A stretch of DNA of 63,481 nucleotides. It comes from Methylovulum psychrotolerans (GTDB lineage Bacteria > Pseudomonadota > Gammaproteobacteria > Methylococcales > Methylomonadaceae). The position numbers and the translations under genes are program-made. The DNA lies in NCBI RefSeq assembly GCF_002923755.1, contig NZ_PGFZ01000004.1, positions 202,882 to 266,362 on the forward strand. Reading direction: 5' to 3'. Numbering within the stretch: position 1 is the first letter of the stretch; each line of letters starts with the position of its first letter. Shown piece by piece: positions 37,601 through 45,784 of the stretch. The notes below the pieces were generated by a model. That model saw only the letters and a list, made by a program, of their open reading frames with translations, made no database searches and was not told the origin of the DNA.

Positions 37601-37607
37601 GCCCTAA
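31644..37607 (+). CDS. NRPS2: C-A-T-E-thioester reductase
   Basis: Starts at 31644, 31650 and 31659 are all possible; none has a strong ribosome site. From 31644 it has 1987 residues. Order: condensation (PHIITDG with catalytic His186; the first His of the usual HH is Pro), adenylation (~530-1030; IYTSGSTGQPKG), carrier (Ser1064), epimerization (HHLVMDG, 1248; EGHGRE; FNYLGRID), and a C-terminal reductase (~1590-1987). The reductase has the nucleotide-binding TGVTGFVGAF at 1606-1615 and catalytic Tyr1766/Lys1770 (YAQSK). I read the A pocket as D-S-A-L-I-A-E-V-W-K and cannot assign it. There is no thioesterase, so the chain should leave as an aldehyde or alcohol using NAD(P)H. Confidence 0.92.
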   Translation: MLMKAMKNNTQLSEPKLGLSAAKQALLQKRLQAKPIFHQPGQAAISKRPNGQSPLSFSQQQLFFLDQLEADSSAYNFSIAVRLKGTLNVPVLEKAINEIIRRHEALRTQFVTIGIEPIQQVLPELRVSVTVEDLCGLDNQVGQLFNQESAMPFNLAQCPLLRVRLFLMADVRPDQQEFVLMITMPHIITDGWSAAVLYRELATLYEAYVQGWPSPLPELAIQYPDFSYWQRQQLQPDVLAKMFAFWQRHLSGLDTDFELPTDRVRPAVQTYNGSDHHFFLAQGLTENLRQLCRKRNVTLFALLFSAFNVLLHRYVGERHICVGTPVANRGSEDIEALIGFFVNVLALHTDLSGNPTFTALLDRTQATMLDAQPYQEYPFELLVKQLKLARNPSFNPLFQVMFVLHNVPFGSIRVTGLDITPFPIENTIAKFDLTLHVTEEHDQLHAAFEYNVDLFDADTMARMGEHFRALLENIADAPETRISELRLSVPQENRQLSPKWQDVEYITADENPWQITEGDVVHSLFEKQAGRIPSAIALSASGLTLTYAELNAKANQLAHYLLDKGLNPGALVALCFGRSWEMVVGILAVLKAGGAYLPIDPQYPKNEIKYLLEDSGTALILSKTSVLPVLPDIAVPISCIDSDWDMIFGYSATNPVLAIPSGNLAYVIYTSGSTGQPKGVAISHRNLWCSTMARFAYYPGQVASFLLLSSFSFDSSVAGLFWTLCQGGKLCIPSDTHHTDPTFLVAWIRQEKISHLLCLPSFYNVLLEQADAGQLKSLQAVIVAGEACLAKVAAYHYAQLPATTLYNEYGPTEGTVWCTVYQIPTTIADGSIPIGHAIPGVRIYILDTYFNPVPVGVPGEVYIGGEGVAIGYLNQSAWTAERFIPNPFDQVVGTRLYRTGDRARYCTDGNILFLGRADQQIKLRGFRVELSEIEAKLRKHSAIKTAVVLHAETASGSQRLIAYLTVKPEQIQTDTNSLRTFLHDHLPDYMVPSTFVFLDSLPTTSNGKLDRKALLKMVIDEQPEGQYCPPNTPTEETLCVIWAQLLGLEKVGIRDNFFELGGDSILSMQMVNRAKQVNLTVKPRQILECQTIEALAKVIGYANAVQADQGVITGEVPLTPIQRWFFAQAYTNPNHWNQAVLLDVKQPINPTLLAGVVQRLLSQHDVLRSHFYQDNGVWQQLLPETADSACEIISADLSSLAGNGWQAALAEQATHWQRSLNLNHGPMVRVVCFDCGQDVGSRLLVIVHHLVMDGVSWRILLEDMGVLYQQALDGKKMVLPDKSSPFKLWAERLSAYAQTALAERNVNYWLNTDWARANHILPTDIADGLDSEATSETLSVTLSSATTSLLLQNAPLIHGVRINEVLLAAVVTVLAEWTQNNAVLLEMEGHGREQLFDDVDISRTVGWFTTLFPVLFEFSAGQRFPALVQALQKQLAIIPNHGLDYGVVRYLGKNPELTKRLEAIPTPQFGFNYLGRIDQGNGANPQFSLVQAPVGHLKDPAAQRTHKLNIDASVIADALHIDWSYSSACYRPDTIEELANTVLNILEDFATACPAVALPDNTLVADCVEKSPAPLDLRAEAILAADIAPNFNIGASYAPSRNILLTGVTGFVGAFLLDELLTHTQGLIYCLVRSDTVQDTAIRIEATLNCYGINNPWVKHRVVPLSGDLAKPLLGLPETQFRKLGKTIDVIYHNGSSTNLLLPFQALKAANVSGTREILRLACLGKPKPVHYISTLSIFEDDTATLPPGFSEDDLPSLKTKLTMGYAQSKLVAEHLLRVASGRGLPVSVYRLGAVTGHSRTGAWNIGDFHCRFLKVCLDLGMFPANKAGFMLMPIDFVSHAIIGLANSDAAPGRTYHICNPNATPMDELITWLDRYGYPTVKVPPSEWIYAFHALTSQLQHSTSQTIAGMVEPFVEHHHDNAVPYQNGQTTQALAGIGIALPTIDEGVFGKSLDYMIGSSFLEPPTVSLCQGKVPSTAKSHGIMTRP

Positions 37608-37672
37608 TGCCCCGCCGATGAAACTGACCAAACACACGGCATCGCAGACCGGCCACCCTAATTTCTGAGGAC

Positions 37673-39898
37673 ATGACATTGAGCAAAAATCTTGACAGCA
37701 ACACCATTGGACAAAATGCCCTGAAAGCCAGATGGGCAATCTATGAACCTGCGACCAGCACAACACTAGACACTATATGGCAACGTAACCAAGCCGGTAA
37801 AGCCACTTTCTTATTGGCTTCCCAACCTGTGTTTGCCGAATCGGCACAAGCCGCCTATTTGTTGTGCGAGTATATTAATGCCTTACGGAATAAAGCCGCC
37901 AAAGACATTTATAAGACTTTTTTTTGTAACTCCCGTATTGAGGCGCTGCATGGGGCAATAAAAATATCCCGGCACAATGCGCGTCTCAGCCATCCTGACA
38001 ATGACGGCTTAGTATTGGTTTACGACCAAGAGCGCTATTACGCGGATTTATTCGATCCCTTGTCACAAGGCATCGACAAAGCACTGGTTCCCGGAGTGCT
38101 TTTTTACGAAGAACTGGCAGACTTGTCAAGTCAGCTGAATAACAGCAGTACGAAAGCCGCTGCGGTGGTCATGTGTTTATACGATGATTTTCCTCTTGAT
38201 GAACTCAATCGGATACAACACCTGTGCCGGGAAAAACAAACCATCCTAGTTCTTAACACCGCCCATGCCTCCTGCGGTATGACGGAATCAAGCTTGGCAC
38301 ATTTGGCGGATAAGCCGGATATTGTCGTTTGGGGAGAGGCGTTGACCGACTATCAAGTGCCTTTTGGCGCTTTTTCCGTGCTTGATAGGTTTTATAAACC
38401 GTGGGCTAAGGTCTCCACTTGTTTCATGCACTCGTCCACCTACGGTGGCAACAGCTTAGTCACTAGCATGGTGCGGGATAAAATCCTCAAGAGCCTGCCC
38501 ATAACGGCAAAGATAGCCGCCAAGTTCAACGCTATTGCCGATAAGCCCGCCGCAAGGATAAAGGCCTTCTGCACCTACATTAACCCCATCACTCCATTAA
38601 TTTGTCATGCCGCAAAGCTGGATTTGGATATCACACAGGCCAAAGGTACAAAAATCACCATTAAAAATCAATCTACTGGAGAAATTGATTTAATTGATTG
38701 CATTGGCGGGGCGGGCAGTAACCTGCGCGGCTATAACCCGGCCGATATCGGCCAAGCGTTGGAAGCGCACCAGCCGGACACCGATTATTGGTCTGAACTT
38801 GCCCGCCTGTTAAGCGGCTTGGTCGGGCTGGATCATGCTTTTCCCGCCGTTAGCGGCGCGTGTGCGGTCGATATTGCCATTACTCTGGCGATGTTGGCTA
38901 ACCCGCAACGCAGCAGGATCGTTATTTTCAAAGGCAATTATGCCGGCAAAAGCTTGATTTCCCTAAACGGCAGCGAGGATGAATTTGACCGGAAACCCTT
39001 TGTGCCGTTGTATTGGGATATTGTCTATCTGGATATTTTTTCGCCGACCGCCGATGTTGACTTGTTGCAGCAATTGCGCTCTGGGGAAATTGCGTTGGTT
39101 TGGTTTGAAGTCATGCAAGGCAATAGTCTAAACCAAGTGCCGCCCAAGTTGATAGACATCATCTTTCAGTATAGGAAAGACCTTGGTTACATTGTTGGCA
39201 TTGATGAAATCCTCAACGGCATGTTTAGGACAGGGTCATTCGTATCGTTTGACCGTGACCAATACCAACCGGACATTATTACCCTATCCAAAGGTTTAAG
39301 CGATTTGACATTCCCGATCTCCGCCGTACTGGTTAGCGATACTGTTTATCAGCAAGCCAAGCATACCAATGAACAGGTGGTGACACGCTATGAGAACCAG
39401 TTCCTAAACCAATTAGGGGCGCATATCGCTTTGAATGGCCTCACCCAAGCAAATGCGCCGGGCAATCGGGAACGGATCAGGTACGCAGGCAACCGACTAA
39501 AATCCGAGTTGTGGGGAGTTGCTGGCCGCGCCCCGTTATTAAAAGGGATTAGGGGAGAAGGCTTACACTTGCACTTGATGCTTGATATGGAACAATTTCC
39601 GTTGTCCTTATTTGGTAAAGACGTTTCCGAATTACTCATTTCCCGCTTATGCCTTTCCGAAGGCCATGTCCTGCAATATTTTTGCCGACTGCTGCCGCCG
39701 TTGAACATCTCCGATCGTGAAATGGAGCAATTGGTGGTGGGTATAGAAAAATCTTTAAAAATCAGCCGTTTTTCTTTATTTTTATTTGGCCTCAAGCAAA
39801 TTTTAGTTTTTTTGTACTTATTATCAGTGGCACAACTAAAGTCGGCGATTACAGGACTGACGACACAATTGTCGGGTTTACGGTATGGCAATGAATAG
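37673..39898 (+). CDS. Tandem class-III aminotransferase: inactive N-half, active C-half
   Basis: ATG 37673 follows TGAGGA closely; TTG 37679 is better spaced. The 741-residue protein holds two class-III aminotransferase-like units. The first (to ~330) keeps fold landmarks (IEALHGAIKISRHNARLSHP, DIVVWGEALTDYQVPFGAF), but the PLP lysine position is Glu222 and the PLP-contacting Asp is Asn195. The second has VGIDEILNGMFRTG (Asp511) and TLSKGLSD (Lys540), so it should be active. Class-III enzymes work as dimers with shared active sites, so this resembles a fused enzyme-pseudoenzyme pair. Directly after the NRPS reductase, it may convert the released aldehyde to an amine, as MxcL does for myxochelin. 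The C-terminus has a hydrophobic stretch (LKQILVFLYLLSVAQL). Confidence 0.8.
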   Translation: MTLSKNLDSNTIGQNALKARWAIYEPATSTTLDTIWQRNQAGKATFLLASQPVFAESAQAAYLLCEYINALRNKAAKDIYKTFFCNSRIEALHGAIKISRHNARLSHPDNDGLVLVYDQERYYADLFDPLSQGIDKALVPGVLFYEELADLSSQLNNSSTKAAAVVMCLYDDFPLDELNRIQHLCREKQTILVLNTAHASCGMTESSLAHLADKPDIVVWGEALTDYQVPFGAFSVLDRFYKPWAKVSTCFMHSSTYGGNSLVTSMVRDKILKSLPITAKIAAKFNAIADKPAARIKAFCTYINPITPLICHAAKLDLDITQAKGTKITIKNQSTGEIDLIDCIGGAGSNLRGYNPADIGQALEAHQPDTDYWSELARLLSGLVGLDHAFPAVSGACAVDIAITLAMLANPQRSRIVIFKGNYAGKSLISLNGSEDEFDRKPFVPLYWDIVYLDIFSPTADVDLLQQLRSGEIALVWFEVMQGNSLNQVPPKLIDIIFQYRKDLGYIVGIDEILNGMFRTGSFVSFDRDQYQPDIITLSKGLSDLTFPISAVLVSDTVYQQAKHTNEQVVTRYENQFLNQLGAHIALNGLTQANAPGNRERIRYAGNRLKSELWGVAGRAPLLKGIRGEGLHLHLMLDMEQFPLSLFGKDVSELLISRLCLSEGHVLQYFCRLLPPLNISDREMEQLVVGIEKSLKISRFSLFLFGLKQILVFLYLLSVAQLKSAITGLTTQLSGLRYGNE

Positions 39899-39953
39899 GT
39901 TATTTTTTGTTGACCTCAAGGGCGGCGGCAATCACGGTTCTATGGAGTAAGGT

Positions 39954-42326
39954 ATGCGAAAAATTACTTTGTATACTTTGCTTGGTTTAACTGTTTTAGC
40001 CTTAGCTTGCATGTATACCGCCTATCGTTTTGTCGGGATGTTGCCGGACTCCGATATTAAGGCCGATCTAAAAGGTTTAAGTGCGCCTGCTTATTCAGAA
40101 ATCGATAACTACGGTATCCCGACAATACATGCTAACAATAAGGAAGATGCTTTTTTGCTATTAGGTTTTATAACTGCCCGTGACCGCTTGTTCCAGATGG
40201 ATTTGTTACGGCGGCATATGGCCGGACGTTTAGCAGAAGTGATGGGGCCTGAATTAAAAAACACTGACCGATGGCATCGCGTGATGGGCTTTGAGCAGGT
40301 TGCGCACGCTATTGTTGAACGTCTTCCGCAAGAGCAAAAGCGGGTGCTCGAAGCTTATGCGTTAGGGGTCAACCAAGCCATAAAGTCTTTAGCAGTTTTA
40401 CCGCCCGAATTTTCGCTTTTGGGCTATAACCCTTCCGCTTGGCGACCTGAAGACAGTTTACTGGTGATCTTGGGGATGGAAGAGGATTTAGGTTGGACAG
40501 GCGATGAGGAACGCATGACCACTGTTATGGAAGCGGCCTTGCCAAAATCTGTAACGCAATTTTTTTTGCCGCCCGTCGACCTTTACACCACACGGTTACT
40601 GAACGGCAAAGCCAGCACAGCAATACCTTCCATCCCCACGAAAGAGCTGTCCGCATTATTGCACAACATCGGCAATCCCGAATACTATGCCGGTTTAGCG
40701 ACCAAAGCACCTCCTCCTAAAGGATCAAATGGCTGGGTAGTCGGATCTGCAAAGACTTGGGATGGTCGGGCTATTTTAGCTAACGATATGCATTTATCAC
40801 TACGCGTTCCAAATATTTGGTATAGAGCAGAAATCCGTTATGGTGATGTGGCGCTTACTGGCCTTACTTTGCCTGGCGTCCCCCTGCTTGTCGTTGGTTC
40901 TAATGGGAATGTGGCTTGGGGGTTTACCAATATAGAAGGTGATTTCGTGGATTTGGTGTCATTGGAAATTAATCCCACCGACGCTGGCAGCTATCGCACT
41001 CCGAAAGGCTGGATGAAATTCAATGAACGGGAAGAAACGGTTAAGGTTAAAGGCGAAGCGGATTTGACGTTTAGAGTGCAATCCACCGAGTGGGGGCCGG
41101 TGTTACCAGAATTCTCATCCGTTACACCGACAGCGGTACACTGGGTCGCCTTAGATCCCGAGGCGACAGATTTGCATTTACTTGATTTGGATGCCGCCAA
41201 AAATGTTATAGCCGCACAAAAAATTTTCAATCAGGCGGGAGGCCCGCCTTTGAATGCCTTGGTGGCTGACAGCCAAGGCAATATTGGCTGGACATACACA
41301 GGTAAAATTCCTAAACGCTTCGGACTGGACGGTTCAGTGAGCCGTTCCTGGGCTAACGGCTTAGTTGGTTGGGCTGGTTATATTTTGCCGGAGGAATTAC
41401 CGCGCCTGCTGAATCCTCCGTCTGGCTTTATCGTCAACGCCAATCAAAGAATGCTGGATAGTAGCTATCCTTATGTAATAGGACATTATTTTGACCATGG
41501 GTATCGTGCCTACCGGATTAGCGAACGGCTCCTTGAAGCGAAAAATATCACCGAACGGGAAATGTTTGCGTTGCAATTGGATACTAAGGCGGAATTCTAC
41601 CGTTTTTATCAGCAGTTGGCATTATCCCTCCTAGAGAAAAGTCAAGATAAGGAACAAATACATCTAGCGGAGATTTTGAACAAGTGGGATGGTTTTGCCG
41701 AGCGGGATTCGGTGGGATTTGCCGTCTTAGTGGAATTTAGAAAATTATTGCTTGATGCCGTGATTTCCCCATTTATGGTGAAGTGCCGTGAACACGATCC
41801 TAAATTCCGTTTCACCTCGACCATGGCCGATGTGCCTTTACAGCAATTATTAACAGCAAAACCGCCGTCATTACTGCCTGATAAGCAGCATTTCCCCAAC
41901 TGGGAGGCATTTCTTCTTAAGCTACTGATACAGGCTGAAGGTAAAGTATTGGCAGGCCATTCAGCCGATTTTCAAGAGGTGTTCGCATGGGGTACTGTCA
42001 ACCAGGTAGCTATCGCCCATCCTTTTTCAGATTCGTTACCGTTGTTGCAGCGTTGGTTAGATATGCCGCAGGCCGCAGTATCGGGTTGTGATGAATGCGT
42101 GCGCATGTATACGCCAGGCATTGGTGACAGTGAGCGTCTGATTGTGTCGCCAGGGCGTGAAGGTAATGGCATTTTGCATATGCCTGGCGGACAATCCGGT
42201 CATCCGCTTTCGCCCCATTACGGCGACCAACAGCAGGCTTGGACAGAAGGTATTGTTTTGCCTTTGGAAGCCGGAACAAGCCAACACCGCTTGGAATTTG
42301 TACCAATAACCGAATTGCAGAATTAG
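39954..42326 (+). CDS. PvdQ-like penicillin-acylase family Ntn hydrolase
   Basis: The 790-residue precursor begins with an uncleaved or Sec-type hydrophobic segment (LYTLLGLTVLALACMYTAY). It has the alpha-chain motif DNYGIPTIHANNKEDAF, a spacer, and the self-processing site KGSNGWVVG, where Ser258 becomes the N-terminal nucleophile of the beta chain. ILANDMHLSLRVPNIWYRAEI and GLTLPGVPLLVVGSNG follow, as in PvdQ and penicillin G acylase. In pyoverdine assembly PvdQ removes the fatty acid from the precursor in the periplasm. With a FAAL starter in NRPS1 and a PvdE-like exporter next door, the same job is very likely here. GGAGTAAGG precedes ATG 39954. Confidence 0.9.
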   Translation: MRKITLYTLLGLTVLALACMYTAYRFVGMLPDSDIKADLKGLSAPAYSEIDNYGIPTIHANNKEDAFLLLGFITARDRLFQMDLLRRHMAGRLAEVMGPELKNTDRWHRVMGFEQVAHAIVERLPQEQKRVLEAYALGVNQAIKSLAVLPPEFSLLGYNPSAWRPEDSLLVILGMEEDLGWTGDEERMTTVMEAALPKSVTQFFLPPVDLYTTRLLNGKASTAIPSIPTKELSALLHNIGNPEYYAGLATKAPPPKGSNGWVVGSAKTWDGRAILANDMHLSLRVPNIWYRAEIRYGDVALTGLTLPGVPLLVVGSNGNVAWGFTNIEGDFVDLVSLEINPTDAGSYRTPKGWMKFNEREETVKVKGEADLTFRVQSTEWGPVLPEFSSVTPTAVHWVALDPEATDLHLLDLDAAKNVIAAQKIFNQAGGPPLNALVADSQGNIGWTYTGKIPKRFGLDGSVSRSWANGLVGWAGYILPEELPRLLNPPSGFIVNANQRMLDSSYPYVIGHYFDHGYRAYRISERLLEAKNITEREMFALQLDTKAEFYRFYQQLALSLLEKSQDKEQIHLAEILNKWDGFAERDSVGFAVLVEFRKLLLDAVISPFMVKCREHDPKFRFTSTMADVPLQQLLTAKPPSLLPDKQHFPNWEAFLLKLLIQAEGKVLAGHSADFQEVFAWGTVNQVAIAHPFSDSLPLLQRWLDMPQAAVSGCDECVRMYTPGIGDSERLIVSPGREGNGILHMPGGQSGHPLSPHYGDQQQAWTEGIVLPLEAGTSQHRLEFVPITELQN

Positions 42327-42335
42327 AGAGGACTT

Positions 42336-42500
42336 ATGCACATGATTTTGCCTATCATTTTTTATCTATACTGGGTTTGTAAAGCTTTAGCTTGGAAACC
42401 TTTAAGACGGATTAGATTCGTCAAATATGAAACTAGGGTTTTCCTAATCGGATACCCAAGCCGGAGTTTCGGTATTAGCAGAGGATGGCTAACCGTATGA
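42336..42500 (+). CDS. Small membrane-type ORF before the exporter gene
   Basis: A 54-codon frame begins at ATG 42336, with AGAGAGG 5 bases upstream, and ends at TGA 42498-42500, overlapping the exporter start region by up to 16 bases. The N-terminus is hydrophobic (ILPIIFYLYWVCKALAW) and the rest is basic (RRIRFVKYETRVF). It could be a one-segment membrane peptide or a coupling ORF for the exporter, which itself lacks a well-spaced ribosome site. No family is recognised. Confidence 0.4.
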   Translation: MHMILPIIFYLYWVCKALAWKPLRRIRFVKYETRVFLIGYPSRSFGISRGWLTV

Positions 42501-44233
42501 TGTTTTTTTTACTGCGTAATTCAGGCTGGCTTTTGATTTTCTCAATGAGTTCCGGCTTGCTTGCTGGCTTGTCTGGTGCTGGTTTGATAGCTGTCATTAA
42601 TATGGCTCTGGACAGCAAACAAAGTACTTTGCCGCAATTGGGCAAGTTGTTTGCCGAATTGTGTGCATTGTTGTTTCTGGCTCGGATTGGCTCGGCTTTT
42701 TTATTGATGCGACTTGGTCAGAATGTCATTTTCAATTTGCGTCTGAAACTGAGCCGACAGATTTTGCGGACTTCTTTTCCACATTTGCAGGCTATTGGGC
42801 CGGCTCGAATCTTGGCTTGCCTAACCCAAGATATCGCCACTTTTGCGGAAGCATTCCAATGGCTGCCGATGCTGTGTGTAAATGCCGCAATTATTGGGGG
42901 GTGCCTACTTTATTTGGGCTGGTTGTCAGGTACTTTGCTGGTTATCGTGATATTGGCGATCATTGTGGGGATAGGTGGTATTCAGTTAGTCGAAAGTCAT
43001 GCCCAGCATAGGTTAAGCATGGCTCGGGAATCTGATGATAAGCTATACGGGCATTTTCGTAGCCTGACGCAAGGAATGAAAGAGTTGAAGCTGCACGAGT
43101 TACGGCGCAATGCCTTTTTGACTGACCGCTTGGAAGTGGCGGCAAAAAATTATCGGCAGCATTATCTGCAAGGTAACGGTTTTTACATTCTAGCGGGTAA
43201 TTGGGGCAACATTTTATTTTATCTGCTGATTGGTACAGCACTTTTTCTGTTGCCGAATATCCGGGAAGCTGTCGCTGGATTGTCTACGCTTGCCTGTCTG
43301 GATGTAGTTAAATTGCCCGCTTGGCCGGACATGACCCCAGAAATTGTACGCGGCTATTGTTTGACCATTCTCTATATGATGTTTCCTTTAGCAACCTTAA
43401 TGGACGGGGTGCCCGTTTGGGTCAGGGGCAGTATTGCCTTAAAGAAGATTGAGGCTTTAACGTGGGATTCTTGTGAACCTGAATCAGCCGAGACAAGCGG
43501 GTCATTGTCTTTTGCCGATCCGGAAGTTTTGATGCTCAACGGCGTAACCCACCGTTACCGCCGGGAAGGCGAAGACCGCCCTTTTACCTTAGGCCCCTTG
43601 GATTTGACCTTACAACCCGGCGAAGTGGTTTTTCTTATCGGTGGCAACGGTAGCGGCAAAACGACACTGGCGTTGTTATTGGTTGGACTTTATGTGCCAG
43701 AGCAAGGGGAGATTCGCTTAGGTGGGCAGCGTATTAGCGAAACTAACCGAGAAAGCTACCGCCAGCAGTTTTCAGCCGTTTTTTCCGATTTTTACCTATT
43801 CGATAGCCTATTGGGTTTTCAAGGCAAAGAGTTGGATACGGAAGCGCGTGTGTATTTAGCCAGATTGCAATTAGATCATAAAGTCAGTATCGAAAACGGA
43901 GAATTTTCGACACTGGATCTATCTCAAGGCCAACGGAAGCGGCTAGCATTGTTGGTCGCTTATCTGGAGGATCGCCCCTTTTATCTGTTCGATGAATGGG
44001 CGGCCGACCAAGATCCGATATTCAAGAAAATATTTTATACGGAACTACTGCCCCTACTAAAAGCTAAAGGCAAAACGGTGATAGTGATTTCACACGATGA
44101 CCATTACTTTTATATGGCCGACCGATGTTTGAAAATTGAGGATGGGGCATTAAAAGCAATTGTGGCCGAAAGCCCTATATATGAGAGAGCCGAAGAAGGC
44201 TTAACAGGAGATGCGCCAATAGTGTCAAACTAA
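42485..44233 (+). CDS. PvdE/SyrD-type cyclic-peptide ABC exporter
   Basis: This 582-residue half-transporter has about six membrane segments (for example SSGLLAGLSGAGLIAVIN, LSGTLLVIVILAIIVGIGG, ILFYLLIGTALFLLPNI), then the ATPase domain. Walker A is GGNGSGKTT (Lys392), the signature is LSQGQRKR, and Walker B is FYLFDEWAADQDP. It fits the peptide-exporter family containing PvdE, which moves acylated pyoverdine precursor to the periplasm. The flanking acylase and Dab aminotransferase support that role. The start could be ATG 42485 or ATG 42497; the first is very close to AGAGG. Confidence 0.9.
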   Translation: MANRMMFFLLRNSGWLLIFSMSSGLLAGLSGAGLIAVINMALDSKQSTLPQLGKLFAELCALLFLARIGSAFLLMRLGQNVIFNLRLKLSRQILRTSFPHLQAIGPARILACLTQDIATFAEAFQWLPMLCVNAAIIGGCLLYLGWLSGTLLVIVILAIIVGIGGIQLVESHAQHRLSMARESDDKLYGHFRSLTQGMKELKLHELRRNAFLTDRLEVAAKNYRQHYLQGNGFYILAGNWGNILFYLLIGTALFLLPNIREAVAGLSTLACLDVVKLPAWPDMTPEIVRGYCLTILYMMFPLATLMDGVPVWVRGSIALKKIEALTWDSCEPESAETSGSLSFADPEVLMLNGVTHRYRREGEDRPFTLGPLDLTLQPGEVVFLIGGNGSGKTTLALLLVGLYVPEQGEIRLGGQRISETNRESYRQQFSAVFSDFYLFDSLLGFQGKELDTEARVYLARLQLDHKVSIENGEFSTLDLSQGQRKRLALLVAYLEDRPFYLFDEWAADQDPIFKKIFYTELLPLLKAKGKTVIVISHDDHYFYMADRCLKIEDGALKAIVAESPIYERAEEGLTGDAPIVSN

Positions 44234-44350
44234 ATCCGGCAAACCGCACTTTTTGGCTAATCTGGATTAGCAGACTTGTTGATCGTATGAATATAAGATG
44301 CCCTAACCTTCAAAAGGGCAATAATTTAAAAATAATGTGGAGATATCATC

Positions 44351-45778
44351 ATGGCACAAGAAGTTATTCAATCCGAAACGGGCTATGCTTTCGATAGAGG
44401 GGCGTTATTGCACCCGCTTATCGATGAAGAATCGGTTGTTGTTGAGGCGCAGAGCAATAACTATTACCTTGACCGCCAATCAGGGTTTGAATCGAATGCC
44501 AGAAGTTATCCCCGCCGTATTCCTATCGCCATTCGCCGGGCAAACGGCATTTTTGTTGAAGATATGGATGGCCGTCAGTATATGGATTGCTTGGCCGGCG
44601 CGGGGGCTTTAGCCTTAGGCCATCATCATCCTGTTATTGTGGAAGCTATCCGACGGACTTTAGCGGAGGGCATACCCTTCCAGACCTTGGATTTGACGAC
44701 ACCGGTCAAGGATCTGTTTGTCGAAGAGTTGTTTGCCAGCTTACCTAAAGCTTTTGCCTCCCAAGCCCGCATCCAGTTTTGCGGCCCGACAGGTGCCGAT
44801 GCCATCGAGGCGGCCATTAAGTTGGCGAAAACAGCTACCGGCAGGCGGTCAGTTTTGGCTTTTCATGGCGCTTATCATGGTATGACACACGGCGCATTAG
44901 CATTGACTGGCGAGATTGCCCCCAAATTGCACATATCTGGGTTGATGTCGGATGTGCATTTTCTCCCATTCCCCTATGTTTACCGCTGTCCTTTCATGTT
45001 GGGTGGTGAAATAGGCTGGCGGGCTTCCCTTGCCTATATCGAACGGCTCTTAGATGACAGCAACAGCGGCATTACCCCGCCAGCAGCCATGATTTTGGAA
45101 GCCGTACAAGGAGAGGGAGGGGTTATTCCGGCACCGGACGAATGGCTGCGGGAAATTCGCCGAATGACCAAAGAACGGGGGATTCCGCTGATTATCGATG
45201 AAGTGCAAACCGGTGTAGGCCGCACTGGCTGTATGTATGCTTTCGAACATGCCGGTATCCAACCGGACATCTTGGTGCTGTCAAAAGCGATAGGCGGAGG
45301 CTTACCGTTAAGTGTGGTCATGTACCACAAAGATTTGGATCATTGGCAACCTGGTGCCCATGCAGGTACTTTTCGCGGCAATCAACTAGCGATGGCTACC
45401 GGAACGGCGACGCTCCAGTATGTAAAATCCCATAGGCTGGAACTGCATGCCCATGAAATGGGTATACGGTTGATGGGCATACTCCAAAATATTCAGAAAA
45501 ATAAACCGCAAATCGGCGACATCAGAGGGCGCGGATTGATGATTGGCATTGAGATCGTCAATCCGGTGGCAGCACCCGATGCGCTCGGTATCTATCCCCC
45601 CAACCGGCAACTGGCTGTCCGTATCCAAATGGAATGCCTAAAACGCGGCTTGATTGTGGAATTGGGAGGCCGCCAAGGTAGCGTGGTACGGCTTCTACCG
45701 CCTTTGATCGTGACAAGCGAGCAAATCGACCAGATAGGCACTATTTTCTCCGAAGCGATTCGGGCCGTACAGCACTGA
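44351..45778 (+). CDS. L-2,4-diaminobutyrate:2-oxoglutarate aminotransferase (PvdH/Dat-like)
   Basis: The 475-residue class-III aminotransferase has ESNARSYPRRIPIAI at the N-terminus, a segment shared with diaminobutyrate aminotransferases. It continues with CLAGAGALALGHHHP, IQFCGPTGADAIEAAIKLAK, FHGAYHGMTHGAL, LIIDEVQTGVGRTG and LSKAIGGGLPLSV (PLP Lys312). It should make L-2,4-diaminobutyrate from aspartate semialdehyde with glutamate. This supplies the residue predicted for the second adenylation domain of NRPS1, and parallels pvdH in pyoverdine clusters. TGGAGA lies 8 bases before ATG 44351. There is a ~115-base gap after the exporter gene. Confidence 0.88.
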   Translation: MAQEVIQSETGYAFDRGALLHPLIDEESVVVEAQSNNYYLDRQSGFESNARSYPRRIPIAIRRANGIFVEDMDGRQYMDCLAGAGALALGHHHPVIVEAIRRTLAEGIPFQTLDLTTPVKDLFVEELFASLPKAFASQARIQFCGPTGADAIEAAIKLAKTATGRRSVLAFHGAYHGMTHGALALTGEIAPKLHISGLMSDVHFLPFPYVYRCPFMLGGEIGWRASLAYIERLLDDSNSGITPPAAMILEAVQGEGGVIPAPDEWLREIRRMTKERGIPLIIDEVQTGVGRTGCMYAFEHAGIQPDILVLSKAIGGGLPLSVVMYHKDLDHWQPGAHAGTFRGNQLAMATGTATLQYVKSHRLELHAHEMGIRLMGILQNIQKNKPQIGDIRGRGLMIGIEIVNPVAAPDALGIYPPNRQLAVRIQMECLKRGLIVELGGRQGSVVRLLPPLIVTSEQIDQIGTIFSEAIRAVQH

Positions 45779-45784
45779 AAAAAA

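Noticed and set aside
31644-37607. Condensation domain of NRPS2 as inactive, because the motif is PHIITDG instead of HHxxxDG
   Set aside because: The second, catalytic His and the Asp are kept; replacement of the first His occurs in working domains, so I treat it as active.
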